A stretch of DNA of 63,182 bases, taken from Flavobacteriales bacterium (GTDB taxonomy: Bacteria; Bacteroidota; Bacteroidia; Flavobacteriales; UBA7430). A program made the position numbers and the translations under genes. Positions 7,577 to 16,180 of this stretch are shown piece after piece (positions within the stretch are counted from its first letter, which is position 1; the number at the start of each line of letters is the position of its first letter). The notes beneath the pieces were generated by a model. It was given only the letters and a program-made list of their open reading frames with translations, did not search any database and had not been told where the DNA came from. The stretch is from contig JAKMFX010000005.1 of the NCBI GenBank assembly GCA_022425195.1, forward strand, positions 1 to 63,182. Direction: 5' to 3'.

Positions 7577-8509
7577 ATGCAAGGTGTAGTAGTAAAATCG
7601 ACGGGTAGTTGGTATAGGGTTCGCTCACATGATGGGAACTATTTCAAATGTCGTATTAAGGGTAAATTTCGAATTCAAGGTTTGAAGAGTACCAACCCAA
7701 TTTCTGTTGGGGATCAGGTTAAATTGTCCTTAGAGGGTGAAGATTATCTCATCACTGAGATTCTCGATCGAAGGAATTACATCATCCGAAAGTCCGTAAA
7801 CTTATCCAAGCAAGTACATATCATTGCGTCTAATATGGATCAGGCCTTTTTAATCATCACTTTAGCTTCGCCTGCCACAACTATAGGCTTTATTGACCGA
7901 TTTTTAGTCACTGCCGAGGCCTATCAAATTCCCGTTTATTTGGTGTTCAATAAAATAGATTTATACGATGAATTTGATCGAGAATATCACGATCAGATTG
8001 CTGAAATGTATACCAATGCTGGATATAAGTGTATCGAGGTTTCTGCCTTAAATCAGCAAAATTTGAAATCTCTTACGGAGCTTATGAAAGATAAGGTGAC
8101 TTTGCTTTCTGGTCATTCTGGTGTTGGAAAATCTACCTTAGTCAATGCCATTGATTCCAATTTAAATCTAGAAACCCAACAGGTCTCTGAGGCGCACCAA
8201 AAGGGAATGCATACAACGACCTTCGCAGAGATGTTTGAGTTGGCCTTTGGAGGTTTTATTATTGACACCCCAGGGATAAAAGGATTAGGTCTTGTTGAAA
8301 TGGAGGATTCAGAATTGGCGGATTATTTCCCGGAGATGAGAGCCCTCAAGGGAAAATGTAAATTCCATAACTGCATGCATATTAATGAGCCCAAATGCGC
8401 CATTAAGGATGCTGTTGAAGCAGGGCTTATCCATCCTGTTCGTTACGATAGTTATCTAACGATTTTGGAGGATGATGGTGGTCAATACAGGGAATCAAAA
8501 TATCACTAA
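7577..8509 (+). CDS. rsgA: Ribosome small-subunit-dependent GTPase RsgA
   Basis: RsgA is a circularly permuted GTPase that helps mature the 30S subunit. The 310 residues show an N-terminal OB fold (GVVVKSTGSWYRV), G4 as NKID (about residue 132), G1 as GHSGVGKST (about 180-188), G3 as DTPG, and a zinc knuckle at the C-terminal end (CKFHNCMHINEPKC). I prefer the ATG at 7577 over the GTG one codon earlier. A -7 element ends three bases upstream. It overlaps dtd by one base and probably forms an rsgA-dtd-mazG operon. Confidence 0.97.
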   Translation: MQGVVVKSTGSWYRVRSHDGNYFKCRIKGKFRIQGLKSTNPISVGDQVKLSLEGEDYLITEILDRRNYIIRKSVNLSKQVHIIASNMDQAFLIITLASPATTIGFIDRFLVTAEAYQIPVYLVFNKIDLYDEFDREYHDQIAEMYTNAGYKCIEVSALNQQNLKSLTELMKDKVTLLSGHSGVGKSTLVNAIDSNLNLETQQVSEAHQKGMHTTTFAEMFELAFGGFIIDTPGIKGLGLVEMEDSELADYFPEMRALKGKCKFHNCMHINEPKCAIKDAVEAGLIHPVRYDSYLTILEDDGGQYRESKYH

Positions 8510-8961
8510 TGCGGATAACAATTCAAAGGGTAAGTGAGGCTTCGGTCCAGATTCATCATACATTGAAATCTAAAATAAATCACGGATTGCTGATTCTTCT
8601 TGGCGTAGGAACAGATGATGCTGAAGAGGATGTAGAATGGTTGTGCAATAAGTTGGTAGCTTTGAGGATTTTTTCTGATGAGGATGGAAAAATGAACAAG
8701 TCAATTATGGATGTGAATGGCGATATTCTGTTGATCAGTCAGTTTACCCTATTTGCGAGTACAAAAAAAGGTAATCGGCCATCTTATATTCGCTCGGCAC
8801 GTCCAGAGGTTGCGATTCCCCTTTACAAAGCTTTTCACAAACGCTTAGAGGTTTTGTTGTGTAAGCCAGTGGCTACTGGTGAATTTGGAGCAGATATGAA
8901 AGTCTTATTGTGTAATGATGGGCCGGTAACCCTTAATATAGATTCTAAAAACAGAGAATAA
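8509..8961 (+). CDS. dtd: D-aminoacyl-tRNA deacylase
   Basis: Dtd hydrolyses D-amino acids (and glycine) mischarged on tRNA. At 150 residues it is the normal length. The two family motifs are present: SQFTLFA with the following GNRPSY near residues 77-95, and the Gly-cisPro segment NDGPVTLNID near the C terminus. Start and stop codons overlap neighbours by one base on both sides (TAATG), so translation of rsgA, dtd and the MazG-like gene is coupled. Confidence 0.96.
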   Translation: MRITIQRVSEASVQIHHTLKSKINHGLLILLGVGTDDAEEDVEWLCNKLVALRIFSDEDGKMNKSIMDVNGDILLISQFTLFASTKKGNRPSYIRSARPEVAIPLYKAFHKRLEVLLCKPVATGEFGADMKVLLCNDGPVTLNIDSKNRE

Positions 8962-9287
8962 TGGAGCTAAATCAGTTGCAAAAAAAAGTAGATGAATGGA
9001 TTCAAGAATACGGAGTCCGTTATTTTAGTGAACTTACGAATATGACAATTTTAACTGAGGAAGTAGGAGAAGTCGCTCGAATCATGGCGCGACGTTATGG
9101 AGAACAATCTGAAAAGCCCTCTGATGCGGACAAAGATTTGGCTGATGAGTTGGCAGATGTTTTGTGGGTTCTTACCTGTATTGCCAATCAAACAGGAATT
9201 GATTTAGAGGCTGCCATGATAAAGAATTTTGAAAAGAAAACTGTAAGAGATCATCAGCGACATAAAAAAAATGAAAAGTTGAAGTAA
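8961..9287 (+). CDS. MazG-like nucleotide pyrophosphohydrolase
   Basis: This 108-residue all-alpha protein has the metal-binding pattern of MazG-type NTP pyrophosphatases: EEVGEVARIMARRYGEQ near residues 29-45 and the D/E-rich helix LADELADVLWVL near 70-82. It probably removes non-canonical nucleotides. Paired with dtd it fits a quality-control operon. It is a single-domain, short MazG homologue rather than the full-length two-domain enzyme. Confidence 0.88.
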   Translation: MELNQLQKKVDEWIQEYGVRYFSELTNMTILTEEVGEVARIMARRYGEQSEKPSDADKDLADELADVLWVLTCIANQTGIDLEAAMIKNFEKKTVRDHQRHKKNEKLK

Positions 9288-9310
9288 CCAGCTTAGCAAA
9301 AACATTAATA

Positions 9311-9345
9311 AACAAAAAAGAGGCCCATTGGGCCTCTTTTTGTTT
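9311..9345. terminator. Bidirectional intrinsic terminator
   Basis: GAGGCCC (9320-9326) and GGGCCTC (9330-9336) pair around ATT, with A-rich and T-rich flanks on either side. It separates the convergent MazG-like gene and the beta-barrel gene and can serve both. Confidence 0.9.
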
Positions 9346-9359
9346 CATGAGAAAAGGAT

Positions 9360-9968
9360 TTAGAATTTTATCCCCACAGCAAGCATCACTTGATCTAGCC
9401 TTTGATCTGCTGAAAATGATTTACCTGCAATTTTTAATTCATCTGAGATCGACTGAAGCCCTTTTTCAACTCGTAGATCGACCGTTATCATGGAAATATC
9501 TAATCCAATTCCATATTGTAAACCAATGGTAGCATTTTTATAGTTGGCAACGATTTCATCTGAACTACCTTTTAGATTCTTAATGTCTTGACTGAGTTTA
9601 AGGCTAAATACAGGTCCTGCATTGACTCTGAATATTTTCAGGAAACGTTTTCCCACCATCACTGGAAGGTCAAGCTTGTTTATTTTTACTTCTCCAGTTA
9701 CATCTTCGAATTTAAGTTCAGATTTGGAGTTGCTGAACATGGCTTCAGGTTGAATGTAAAACCCAAGAAGTTGAAGTCGAGCAAACAAACCCAGTTGTAG
9801 GTTTAGCGAAGCATTTTTTACATCCGGGATATGGTTATTTGCTTCCTTTATATCACTTAAGGACACATCTGGAGAGCCCACATTTACTTTTGCTCCCCAC
9901 TTAAAGCTTTGCGCTGAAAGACTCATGCTCGAAAATACCAGCACGATTGCTAAAATTAAGTTTTTCAT
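9360..9968 (-). CDS. Outer-membrane beta-barrel protein (porin family)
   Basis: The 202-residue protein starts with a clear signal peptide (MKNLILAIVLVFSSMSLSAQ) and continues as alternating hydrophobic/polar strands with a terminal aromatic residue (VMLAVGIKF), typical of the small outer-membrane barrels common in Bacteroidota. The cargo or role is unknown. Its start overlaps the stop of bioB by four bases, but I see no functional tie to biotin. Confidence 0.75.
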   Translation of the reverse strand: MKNLILAIVLVFSSMSLSAQSFKWGAKVNVGSPDVSLSDIKEANNHIPDVKNASLNLQLGLFARLQLLGFYIQPEAMFSNSKSELKFEDVTGEVKINKLDLPVMVGKRFLKIFRVNAGPVFSLKLSQDIKNLKGSSDEIVANYKNATIGLQYGIGLDISMITVDLRVEKGLQSISDELKIAGKSFSADQRLDQVMLAVGIKF

Positions 9969-11074
9969 AATTTCGGATTTAATTTACGTTTTTCTTTGGC
10001 ATTGAGTGTCGCTTTAACATTCGCTTCAATGGTGTGTGCGGGTCTCGACCATTTTTGCTTCTCACCGTTAGAACACGAGTTTTTGTAATTTTCATTCACC
10101 TCCGGTTTGTCTCCCTTTTTGTAGGCCTTCTGAGGCGTTAACCCAAGTGTATTAAATAATTCCATGTCCTTATTGATGTCCGGATTTGGAGTCGTTAATA
10201 GTTTGTCTCCCGCAAATATTGAGCCAGCACCTGCCATGAAACAAAGCGCTTGTCCTTCGTCAGTCATTTGTGTTCTTCCCGCTGAAAGTCGAACAGTAGT
10301 TTTAGGAAGTACAATTCGAGTGGTTGCAACCATTCGGACCATATCCCAAATTGGAATTTGTTCTTGTTCTTCCATAGGCGTACCCTCAACAGCTACAAGT
10401 GCATTGATGGGAACAGATTCTGGGTAGGGGTTTAAGCAGGATAGGGTAACCAGCATTGCTGCTCTGTCTTCTGGAGCCTCACCCATGCCGATGATACCTC
10501 CGGAGCATACGGTTAAGCCAGCTTTTCGAGCGTTTCCTATGGTTTCAATACGATCTTCATAGCCTCGAGTAGAGATGACTTTTTTATAATGTTCTTCTGA
10601 AGTGTCTAAGTTGTGATTGTATGCGTATAAGCCCGCATCAGACAGTCGTCGTGCTTGATCTTCTGTAAGCATCCCTAAGGTACAGCAAACTTCCATGTCT
10701 AGATCTCGTACGGTTCTAACCATCTCTAAAACTTGGTCAAAATCATCACCTTCTTTCACATTTCTCCATGCAGCACCCATACAAACTCTGGAAGACCCCG
10801 AGCTTTTTGCTCTTAATGCCTGAGCTTTTACCGTTTGAACGGACATTAAATCATTTTTTTCAATATCGGTATGGTATCGAGCTGCCTGAGGGCAGTATCC
10901 ACAATCTTCGGGACAGCCACCTGTTTTTATAGACAATAATGTGCTGACTTGTACTTCGCGTGGGTCATGATTTTGACGATGTACCTCTGCTGCTTCAAAT
11001 ACCAGTTGGAGTAGGGGTTTGTTGTAAAGTTCTAGAACTTCTTCCTTCGTCCAGTTTTTTCTTTTCTCCGTCAT
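9965..11074 (-). CDS. bioB: Biotin synthase
   Basis: BioB is a radical-SAM enzyme that inserts sulfur into dethiobiotin. The radical-SAM cluster ligands are in CPEDCGYCPQ (about residues 54-63). Further signature stretches are CMGAAWRNVKEGD, YNHNLDTSEE and SAGRTQM. At 369 residues it carries a modest C-terminal extension. It follows a beta-ketoacyl synthase gene on the same strand with a 52-base gap; the other bio genes are not in the window. Confidence 0.97.
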   Translation of the reverse strand: MTEKRKNWTKEEVLELYNKPLLQLVFEAAEVHRQNHDPREVQVSTLLSIKTGGCPEDCGYCPQAARYHTDIEKNDLMSVQTVKAQALRAKSSGSSRVCMGAAWRNVKEGDDFDQVLEMVRTVRDLDMEVCCTLGMLTEDQARRLSDAGLYAYNHNLDTSEEHYKKVISTRGYEDRIETIGNARKAGLTVCSGGIIGMGEAPEDRAAMLVTLSCLNPYPESVPINALVAVEGTPMEEQEQIPIWDMVRMVATTRIVLPKTTVRLSAGRTQMTDEGQALCFMAGAGSIFAGDKLLTTPNPDINKDMELFNTLGLTPQKAYKKGDKPEVNENYKNSCSNGEKQKWSRPAHTIEANVKATLNAKEKRKLNPKL

Positions 11075-11126
11075 GATTATTCCTGATTTAAGCTCAAATA
11101 TAAAGCTTCTTTTTTGCTATTCGTTT

Positions 11127-12290
11127 TTATTTAGATAAAATGATGCTTACGGCATTCCCTCCAAAGCCCGTGGCATTTACCATCACATTTTTCAGAGATT
11201 TTGGTCGCCCAAAACTCATACTGTCATAGGGGAATTGGATAAGTTTTTGGTGTTGTAGCATTAGTATTGCCAATTCCATACTCAAGGCACCTGAAGCACC
11301 AAAGGTATGTCCTGTAGTGTATTTTGTAGAAATTAAATGGGGTATATCGTTTCCAAATAGTTTTTGAACGGCTTTGTATTCGCTTTGGTCCCCTTTTAGG
11401 GTCCCGGGGGCGTGCATGATTATACTATCTACCGAAGTGAGATCTGCATTTTTGAGGGCCATTTTCATGGATTTTTGTAGGCATTCAGCTTCAGCAGAAA
11501 GAGAAACATTATGCTCTATAAGCTCTGTTGCATAACCTACGCCTTCTACTTTGGCAATTCTATTTTGCCCCTTGTCCTTTTCCATACAGAAGACTGCTGC
11601 ACCCTCTCCAAGGACCAGTGAACTTCGTTCTTTATTTTTCTCTAGCGGCAAAGAAGGATAGGGCTCTTTTTTTTCAGCGTAAATTTTTAAAGCCCGCATC
11701 TGTGCAATGGTAAAATCACTCAAAGGGGCTTCTGATCCTCCGATTAAGAACTTTTCAGCCATTCCAGCTTGTAACCACGCGATTGCGTTAAGCGTGGAGT
11801 GTAGTGCGGTACTGCATGTTATGGAGTGTGAGAAACTGGCTCCCTTGACCCCTAGGTCGTAGGCAATCCAAGATGATATATTTCCCAATGTAGTGGTGGG
11901 AGACACAAGTGCACTTAGCCTATTTTCTTCGTTTGTAACAAAGTTCTTGTGGTATTTTTCGAAGAGTTGCGTAGCTCCCCTGGAAGATCCCAAGTTGATA
12001 CTAGCATACTCATCCTTTCGCCAACCGGCTTGTTGAAAGGCTTTCCTGCCCGCAAGAATTCCCAACAGTACTGTTTTATCTAAACGTTTGTAGTGTGAGT
12101 TTTCTTCGCGAAGTTGGGTGATGCTCGCCTCGTCTTTGGGATGAAGTTTCCCCACGGGAGTATCTAGGTCATTAAAACAACCATTGGTGATTCGCGTTGT
12201 TCCATCTTGATAATGCTTCCATATTTCTTCAGAGTTACTCCCTAATGCTGAGAGACTCCCCATTCCGCTTATAATCATCTTATCCTGCAT
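11127..12290 (-). CDS. Beta-ketoacyl synthase, FabF-like, next to bioB
   Basis: The 387-residue thiolase-fold enzyme retains a full KAS II-type catalytic triad: Cys159 (ITCSTALHS), His293 (IMHAPGTLKGDQSEY) and His328 (TTGHTFGASGA). It is divergent from housekeeping FabF and a little short. The gene lies directly upstream of bioB, with no other fatty-acid gene beside it. I infer a role in making or extending the pimeloyl chain used for biotin. A role in another secondary lipid is possible. Confidence 0.8.
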   Translation of the reverse strand: MQDKMIISGMGSLSALGSNSEEIWKHYQDGTTRITNGCFNDLDTPVGKLHPKDEASITQLREENSHYKRLDKTVLLGILAGRKAFQQAGWRKDEYASINLGSSRGATQLFEKYHKNFVTNEENRLSALVSPTTTLGNISSWIAYDLGVKGASFSHSITCSTALHSTLNAIAWLQAGMAEKFLIGGSEAPLSDFTIAQMRALKIYAEKKEPYPSLPLEKNKERSSLVLGEGAAVFCMEKDKGQNRIAKVEGVGYATELIEHNVSLSAEAECLQKSMKMALKNADLTSVDSIIMHAPGTLKGDQSEYKAVQKLFGNDIPHLISTKYTTGHTFGASGALSMELAILMLQHQKLIQFPYDSMSFGRPKSLKNVMVNATGFGGNAVSIILSK

Positions 12291-12317
12291 GCGCCAAAGA
12301 TAATGTAAAATGAATTT

Positions 12318-13106
12318 CTAAATTAGGCTTGCTACCATGGATATTGTTCCGATGATAAAGCAGTAATAGGCAAAGTATTTCAGTTGACTATTTTTCACCA
12401 ATCGGATCATCCATTTACAAGCGAGTAAGCCTGTAAAGAATGCCGCAACAAAACCCACTAACAGCGGAAGGAGTGTGGTACTTTCTGGATGGATACTCCC
12501 CCCCATAATGTCCTTGGCCATTTTCCCAAATATTAAAGGAACCACCATAAGGAAGGAAAAGCGTGCCGCTTTTTCTCTATCAATACCCAACAATACAGAG
12601 GTGGAGATGGTGGCTCCAGACCTAGATATCCCGGGAAGTATGGCAATGGCTTGAGCGATTCCAATGAGCACTGCATTTAAAAAGCTTACTTTTCGATCTG
12701 TTTTTTTTGCCTGATCTGCTAAGAATAGCAGCAAGCCAGTTACAATAAGCATACTCCCTACAAGAAGTATTTGTCCACCAAACAATTGTTCAATTTCATT
12801 TTCAAAAAACAAACCTACAAGTGCTGCAGGAATCATTGACAAGACAATTTTAAGCGAGAATTGAAACTCCTCATTCCATTTGAATTGAAGGAGTCCACGA
12901 AAGATCTCAAGGATGTCTTTTCGGAAAATAAATACGGTGCTAAGCGCTGTAGCTGCATGAAGGGTTATTGTCATCAACAGGTTTTGTTCCTTAGCAGAAA
13001 TGTTAAGAATTTCTTTCGCCAACTCCAAGTGACCACTACTGCTAACCGGCAAAAACTCCGTTAACCCTTGAATGATTCCAAGGATAATAGCCTCTAATAC
13101 TCCCAT
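12318..13106 (-). CDS. uppP: Undecaprenyl-diphosphatase
   Basis: UppP (BacA) dephosphorylates undecaprenyl diphosphate to recycle the carrier lipid for peptidoglycan. The 262-residue membrane protein shows both active-site stretches: FLPVSSSGHLELA (about 18-30) and ILPGISRSGATIS (about 155-167), within about eight hydrophobic helices. Its start overlaps the stop of the DUF3098 gene by one base, giving an ftsX-DUF3098-uppP operon seen in other Bacteroidota. Confidence 0.96.
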   Translation of the reverse strand: MGVLEAIILGIIQGLTEFLPVSSSGHLELAKEILNISAKEQNLLMTITLHAATALSTVFIFRKDILEIFRGLLQFKWNEEFQFSLKIVLSMIPAALVGLFFENEIEQLFGGQILLVGSMLIVTGLLLFLADQAKKTDRKVSFLNAVLIGIAQAIAILPGISRSGATISTSVLLGIDREKAARFSFLMVVPLIFGKMAKDIMGGSIHPESTTLLPLLVGFVAAFFTGLLACKWMIRLVKNSQLKYFAYYCFIIGTISMVASLI

Positions 13107-13339
13107 TAGGATTTATTCTTTGGTTTGTACATGATGGCAAAGATTTCAATGGAAAAACCAATGAGGATGAGAATAGGAGCAAGTGTCATTCTGCGGAAAT
13201 TGAAAATTTCAGGATTGAAACTTGTTTCATCTCCTGTATCGCCGCCCGCCATAAGGGCAAGTCCCACGACAATGAAGACAATTCCTGCAATCATGATTTG
13301 GTAATTTTTTTTATTGAATAAAAACTTTTGATTTTCCAT
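13106..13339 (-). CDS. DUF3098 small membrane protein
   Basis: A 77-residue protein with two predicted transmembrane helices (IMIAGIVFIVVGLALMAGG and a second ending at IEIFAIMYKP) and the conserved core FNFRRMTLAPILILIGF. Function is unknown. It is wedged between ftsX (one base away) and uppP (one-base overlap), so it is probably tied to envelope or division work. Confidence 0.85.
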   Translation of the reverse strand: MENQKFLFNKKNYQIMIAGIVFIVVGLALMAGGDTGDETSFNPEIFNFRRMTLAPILILIGFSIEIFAIMYKPKNKS

Positions 13340-13340
13340 A

Positions 13341-14219
13341 TCAGTAGTGTAGTTCGTCAGTGGTTAGTTTTAAGTATTTGCGCACGGCAAAGTAAGTACA
13401 TATCCATGGAATAAAAAGACCAATAATAAGCAGGGATGTGTAAAGTATAATTTGATCTTCAGTCTTGTGTAACCTTTGAATCTCGGGAAGAAACTGTATA
13501 CAGTACCTCACAAGTAAGTCTAAGCATAGTATGGCCAAAAAAGAAGCCAATAAACCGTGCTGTAGGCTCTTTTTTATAAAGGGTTTTCGGATAAACCGTT
13601 TTGTAGCTCCCACCAATTGCATGGTTTTTATGATGAAGCGCCTAGAATAGATACTCAAACGTATGGATGCATTGATTAGGGCAATGGCTATGATACTGAA
13701 GATGCTACTCAATACAAGCAATGAATATGAAACCTTTTGAAGGTTGTCATTTAATAATTTGATCAAAGATTTGTCGTAGATGACCTCTTGAACCACGGGG
13801 ATATTCAGAAGCTCTTTTTCGATGCGCTCAGGATCATTGGTTTGGGTGTAATAGGCTTGGAAATGAATGTCTATAGCATCGGTCAGTGGGTTAAATCCCA
13901 GAAAGCTTATGAAGTCCTCGCCCAAATCTTTTTCAAGGCTTTTTATCGCCTCATTTTTTGAGATGAATTCTGTTGTTTTCACGTGCTCACTCAGCTCTAA
14001 TTGACGTTGAAATTGTTTTACGTCAATGGGTTTCGCCTCGGGCTTCAACAAAACGGTAAATGCAATATTTTCTTGTACCTGATTTGCAATGGTTTTCGAG
14101 TGATATAAGAGGGTACTGAGTAGACCTATCAAAAAGAGGACTAAAGTCATGCTAATCACAACGGATAAGTAGGAAGATCGCAGTCTTCGTTTGTTGAATT
14201 TGTCCTGTTTAATGCTCAT
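13341..14219 (-). CDS. ftsX: Cell-division permease-like protein FtsX
   Basis: The 292 residues have the FtsX topology: TM1 at about 18-38, a periplasmic domain of about 130 residues, then three helices near the C terminus (LLVLSSIFSIIAIALINASI, a central helix, and a last one ending IPWICTYFAVRKYLKL). FtsX pairs with the ATPase FtsE and relays a signal to cell-wall hydrolases. ftsE is not beside it here. It heads the ftsX-DUF3098-uppP operon. Confidence 0.92.
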   Translation of the reverse strand: MSIKQDKFNKRRLRSSYLSVVISMTLVLFLIGLLSTLLYHSKTIANQVQENIAFTVLLKPEAKPIDVKQFQRQLELSEHVKTTEFISKNEAIKSLEKDLGEDFISFLGFNPLTDAIDIHFQAYYTQTNDPERIEKELLNIPVVQEVIYDKSLIKLLNDNLQKVSYSLLVLSSIFSIIAIALINASIRLSIYSRRFIIKTMQLVGATKRFIRKPFIKKSLQHGLLASFLAILCLDLLVRYCIQFLPEIQRLHKTEDQIILYTSLLIIGLFIPWICTYFAVRKYLKLTTDELHY

Positions 14220-14289
14220 TGCGGGCTAATTTACAAATTCGTTGAATATATAGCTTGTTTTTATTTAAGGATTCAATAAGAACTATTTA

Positions 14290-15027
14290 TTATTTGCTTT
14301 TGACTGCGGTAAGCTTCTCTTTGGTTCCAGAATATTTTATCAAATCCATTTTTATGGAGCCCACCATTATTTTTGCTTTGATTTGGATGGGGATTTTATT
14401 TCTGTCGTTGCTTATCCACAAATTCACACCCTGTTCATCTTTAAACACCCTACCAGTTTGAAGTTCAGGAGACCACTTGGTACATGGAATCCATCCAAAC
14501 TTTGTTTTGATGGTGTCAGGGCCTAGGTATTCGAGTTTTGAATTCATAAATTCATCATCAAGGTATACTTGTAGTGACTTTTTGTTGCCAATTTCTAGGG
14601 AGTCGAAATTTTGCGCGCGCATAAAGTAGAATATAGAGAGGAGGTCTTGTGTGTTTTCGGGTAGCGGAATGGTATCTCTTGTAGATTCTGCTTGTTTGAG
14701 ATCGTAATTAAAAAAAACAGATTCTGTTTTCACATAATCACCTTCTCGAATGTCTCGGTGAAATTGCTTGGGTTTTAAACTGTACTTGTCGACGAGGCTT
14801 TCGTAGGAGTTACGCACTTTAAAGAAAAGGTTGAACAGTCCGGTCGATCTGCCTTTAGCTATGAATTTATAGGCATCGCCTGTGGTTTGAGTTTCTAAAT
14901 CTGCCACACCTGCTGCCACAAGTCCGTAATGAACTTTGTAGCTTAATTTCTCTCCTTCCTTGAAGGGGGTTTCGTTTTGCCCAAAGACTGTGGATGTTGA
15001 GAGAAGTAAGATGAGAATAATTTTCAC
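14290..15027 (-). CDS. DUF3108 exported protein
   Basis: The mature protein starts around GQNETPFKEGEKLSYKVHYG and carries features of DUF3108: GLVAAGVADLE near the start, later GRSTGLFNLFFKV and, near the end, DRNKIPIQIKAKIMVGSIKMDL. The open frame extends to an ATG at 15156, but the first 40 or so residues look unlike a coding start. The GTG at 15027 opens a clean signal peptide (MKIILILLLSTSTVFGQ when read as Met), so I take it as the start, giving 245 residues. Probably periplasmic; role unknown. Confidence 0.75.
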   Translation of the reverse strand: MKIILILLLSTSTVFGQNETPFKEGEKLSYKVHYGLVAAGVADLETQTTGDAYKFIAKGRSTGLFNLFFKVRNSYESLVDKYSLKPKQFHRDIREGDYVKTESVFFNYDLKQAESTRDTIPLPENTQDLLSIFYFMRAQNFDSLEIGNKKSLQVYLDDEFMNSKLEYLGPDTIKTKFGWIPCTKWSPELQTGRVFKDEQGVNLWISNDRNKIPIQIKAKIMVGSIKMDLIKYSGTKEKLTAVKSK

Positions 15028-15180
15028 AATAGCGCTTTTTGGTATTTCCTTGTTCTGACTGAAAATTATCACATACCATGATAGAAACCTTAGGGTCCTT
15101 TGTTTTGAAATGTCATGTATCCATAAACCCATATATTTATCATCTAGATTTCTCAATTAAAACACTTTAAGTTTGTTTAT

Positions 15181-15570
15181 CTACTCCCAGTTGATGATGA
15201 CATGATCCATCTTAACTTCTCCAAAAAGATCATCAAATCCGACACATCTTCCTTTGATTTTAATTGAGTCTGATGGATGAATTTTAGGTTGCATGAAACT
15301 GCTATCGAGTCTGCAAATTATTCCTGGGTATAAAATAATTTCCCCATTTGAAATGGTGTTTACTTTTCCTTTCAGTTCGATGGTTTGATTAAGGTAGGTG
15401 TCGTTAGCTAGATTTTGATTGTCCGTAAATTGAAAAAAAAGACGATCACTGGTTAAACAATAAGCTGTTTTTTTAGACACCATGTCAGTACGATCTTGAT
15501 ATACATATTGATAACTCAAGTAGATGCTTGTGGATATGAATAGCAGTGTGATCAGTATTTTATGTTTCAT
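15181..15570 (-). CDS. Small exported OB-fold (tRNA_anti-like) protein
   Basis: This 129-residue protein has an N-terminal signal anchor (MKHKILITLLFISTSIYLSY). An OB-fold-like core follows, with LNQTIELKGKVNTI and, later, DSIKIKGRCVGFDDLFGEVKMD. Similar proteins occur in Bacteroidota next to YceI and DUF5777 genes, and here it diverges from exactly such an operon. That neighbourhood suggests a shared process, but the function is unknown. Confidence 0.7.
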   Translation of the reverse strand: MKHKILITLLFISTSIYLSYQYVYQDRTDMVSKKTAYCLTSDRLFFQFTDNQNLANDTYLNQTIELKGKVNTISNGEIILYPGIICRLDSSFMQPKIHPSDSIKIKGRCVGFDDLFGEVKMDHVIINWE

Positions 15571-15746
15571 TTTAGAGGGTTTACAGTCTTATTTAAAGAT
15601 ACAGATTTCTGAGTAATTCATCAGAATAAACCCAAATAAAGGGAAGTAAGATTTACAGAAAGCTGCTATTGTTCTTATTTGAAGTCCTGGTAGAAAAATA
15701 TTTAGTAATTTGTAGAATATTAATACGTCTTAAAAAACCCCCCTCC

Positions 15747-16178
15747 ATGAAAGAAATTTTTATTGCCATTTTGACAATCTGTTTATTTAATGCCTGTAGT
15801 TCTGACAGTGTTGAAGAGTTGAAAGAGGAACTGGTCTGTGATACTTGTGAAGTAAATGTTGAAGATGAGGTTGATGAGGACTTATGTGAGGGGATAGATT
15901 GTGACACCAATTTGATTTCTTTTCAGTCGGATATTTTTCCGATCATCAATACCCATTGTATTTCCTGTCATGGAGGTGTAAGCCCCTCAGCTTGGTTAAG
16001 TTTAGAGTCACACGAACAGATTCGTAGTTCTGCAAATAATAATACTTCATCGGGCATGATCAATCGAATGGAAAGAGACATATCAGACTCAAGGTTAATG
16101 CCTATGGGCTACAAACTTTCGCAGGATAATATTGATTTAATTAAGGATTGGGTCTCTCAAGGCAGTTTAAACAATTAG
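15747..16178 (+). CDS. Haem-c lipoprotein (single CxxCH)
   Basis: The protein is 143 residues from the ATG at 15747; an upstream in-frame ATG at 15669 would spoil the signal peptide. It has a lipoprotein signal (ILTICLFNACSS) followed by an acidic linker holding CDTC and CEGIDCDT. The globular part contains a single c-type haem site CISCHG at about residue 80 and the late methionine-containing stretch SRLMPMGYKL, a candidate axial ligand. It is followed closely by YceI and DUF5777 genes. Likely a periplasm-facing electron carrier or sensor. Confidence 0.8.
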   Translation: MKEIFIAILTICLFNACSSDSVEELKEELVCDTCEVNVEDEVDEDLCEGIDCDTNLISFQSDIFPIINTHCISCHGGVSPSAWLSLESHEQIRSSANNNTSSGMINRMERDISDSRLMPMGYKLSQDNIDLIKDWVSQGSLNN

Positions 16179-16180
16179 AT

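Noticed and set aside
7428-7628. ORF of 66 codons on the minus strand through the repeat-terminator region
   Set aside because: It overlaps the terminator and the rsgA start, has no signal or family features, and reads as a shadow frame.
14255-15156. The upstream ATG at 15156 as the start of the DUF3108 protein
   Set aside because: The first residues look non-coding and bury the signal peptide; the GTG at 15027 gives a clean start.
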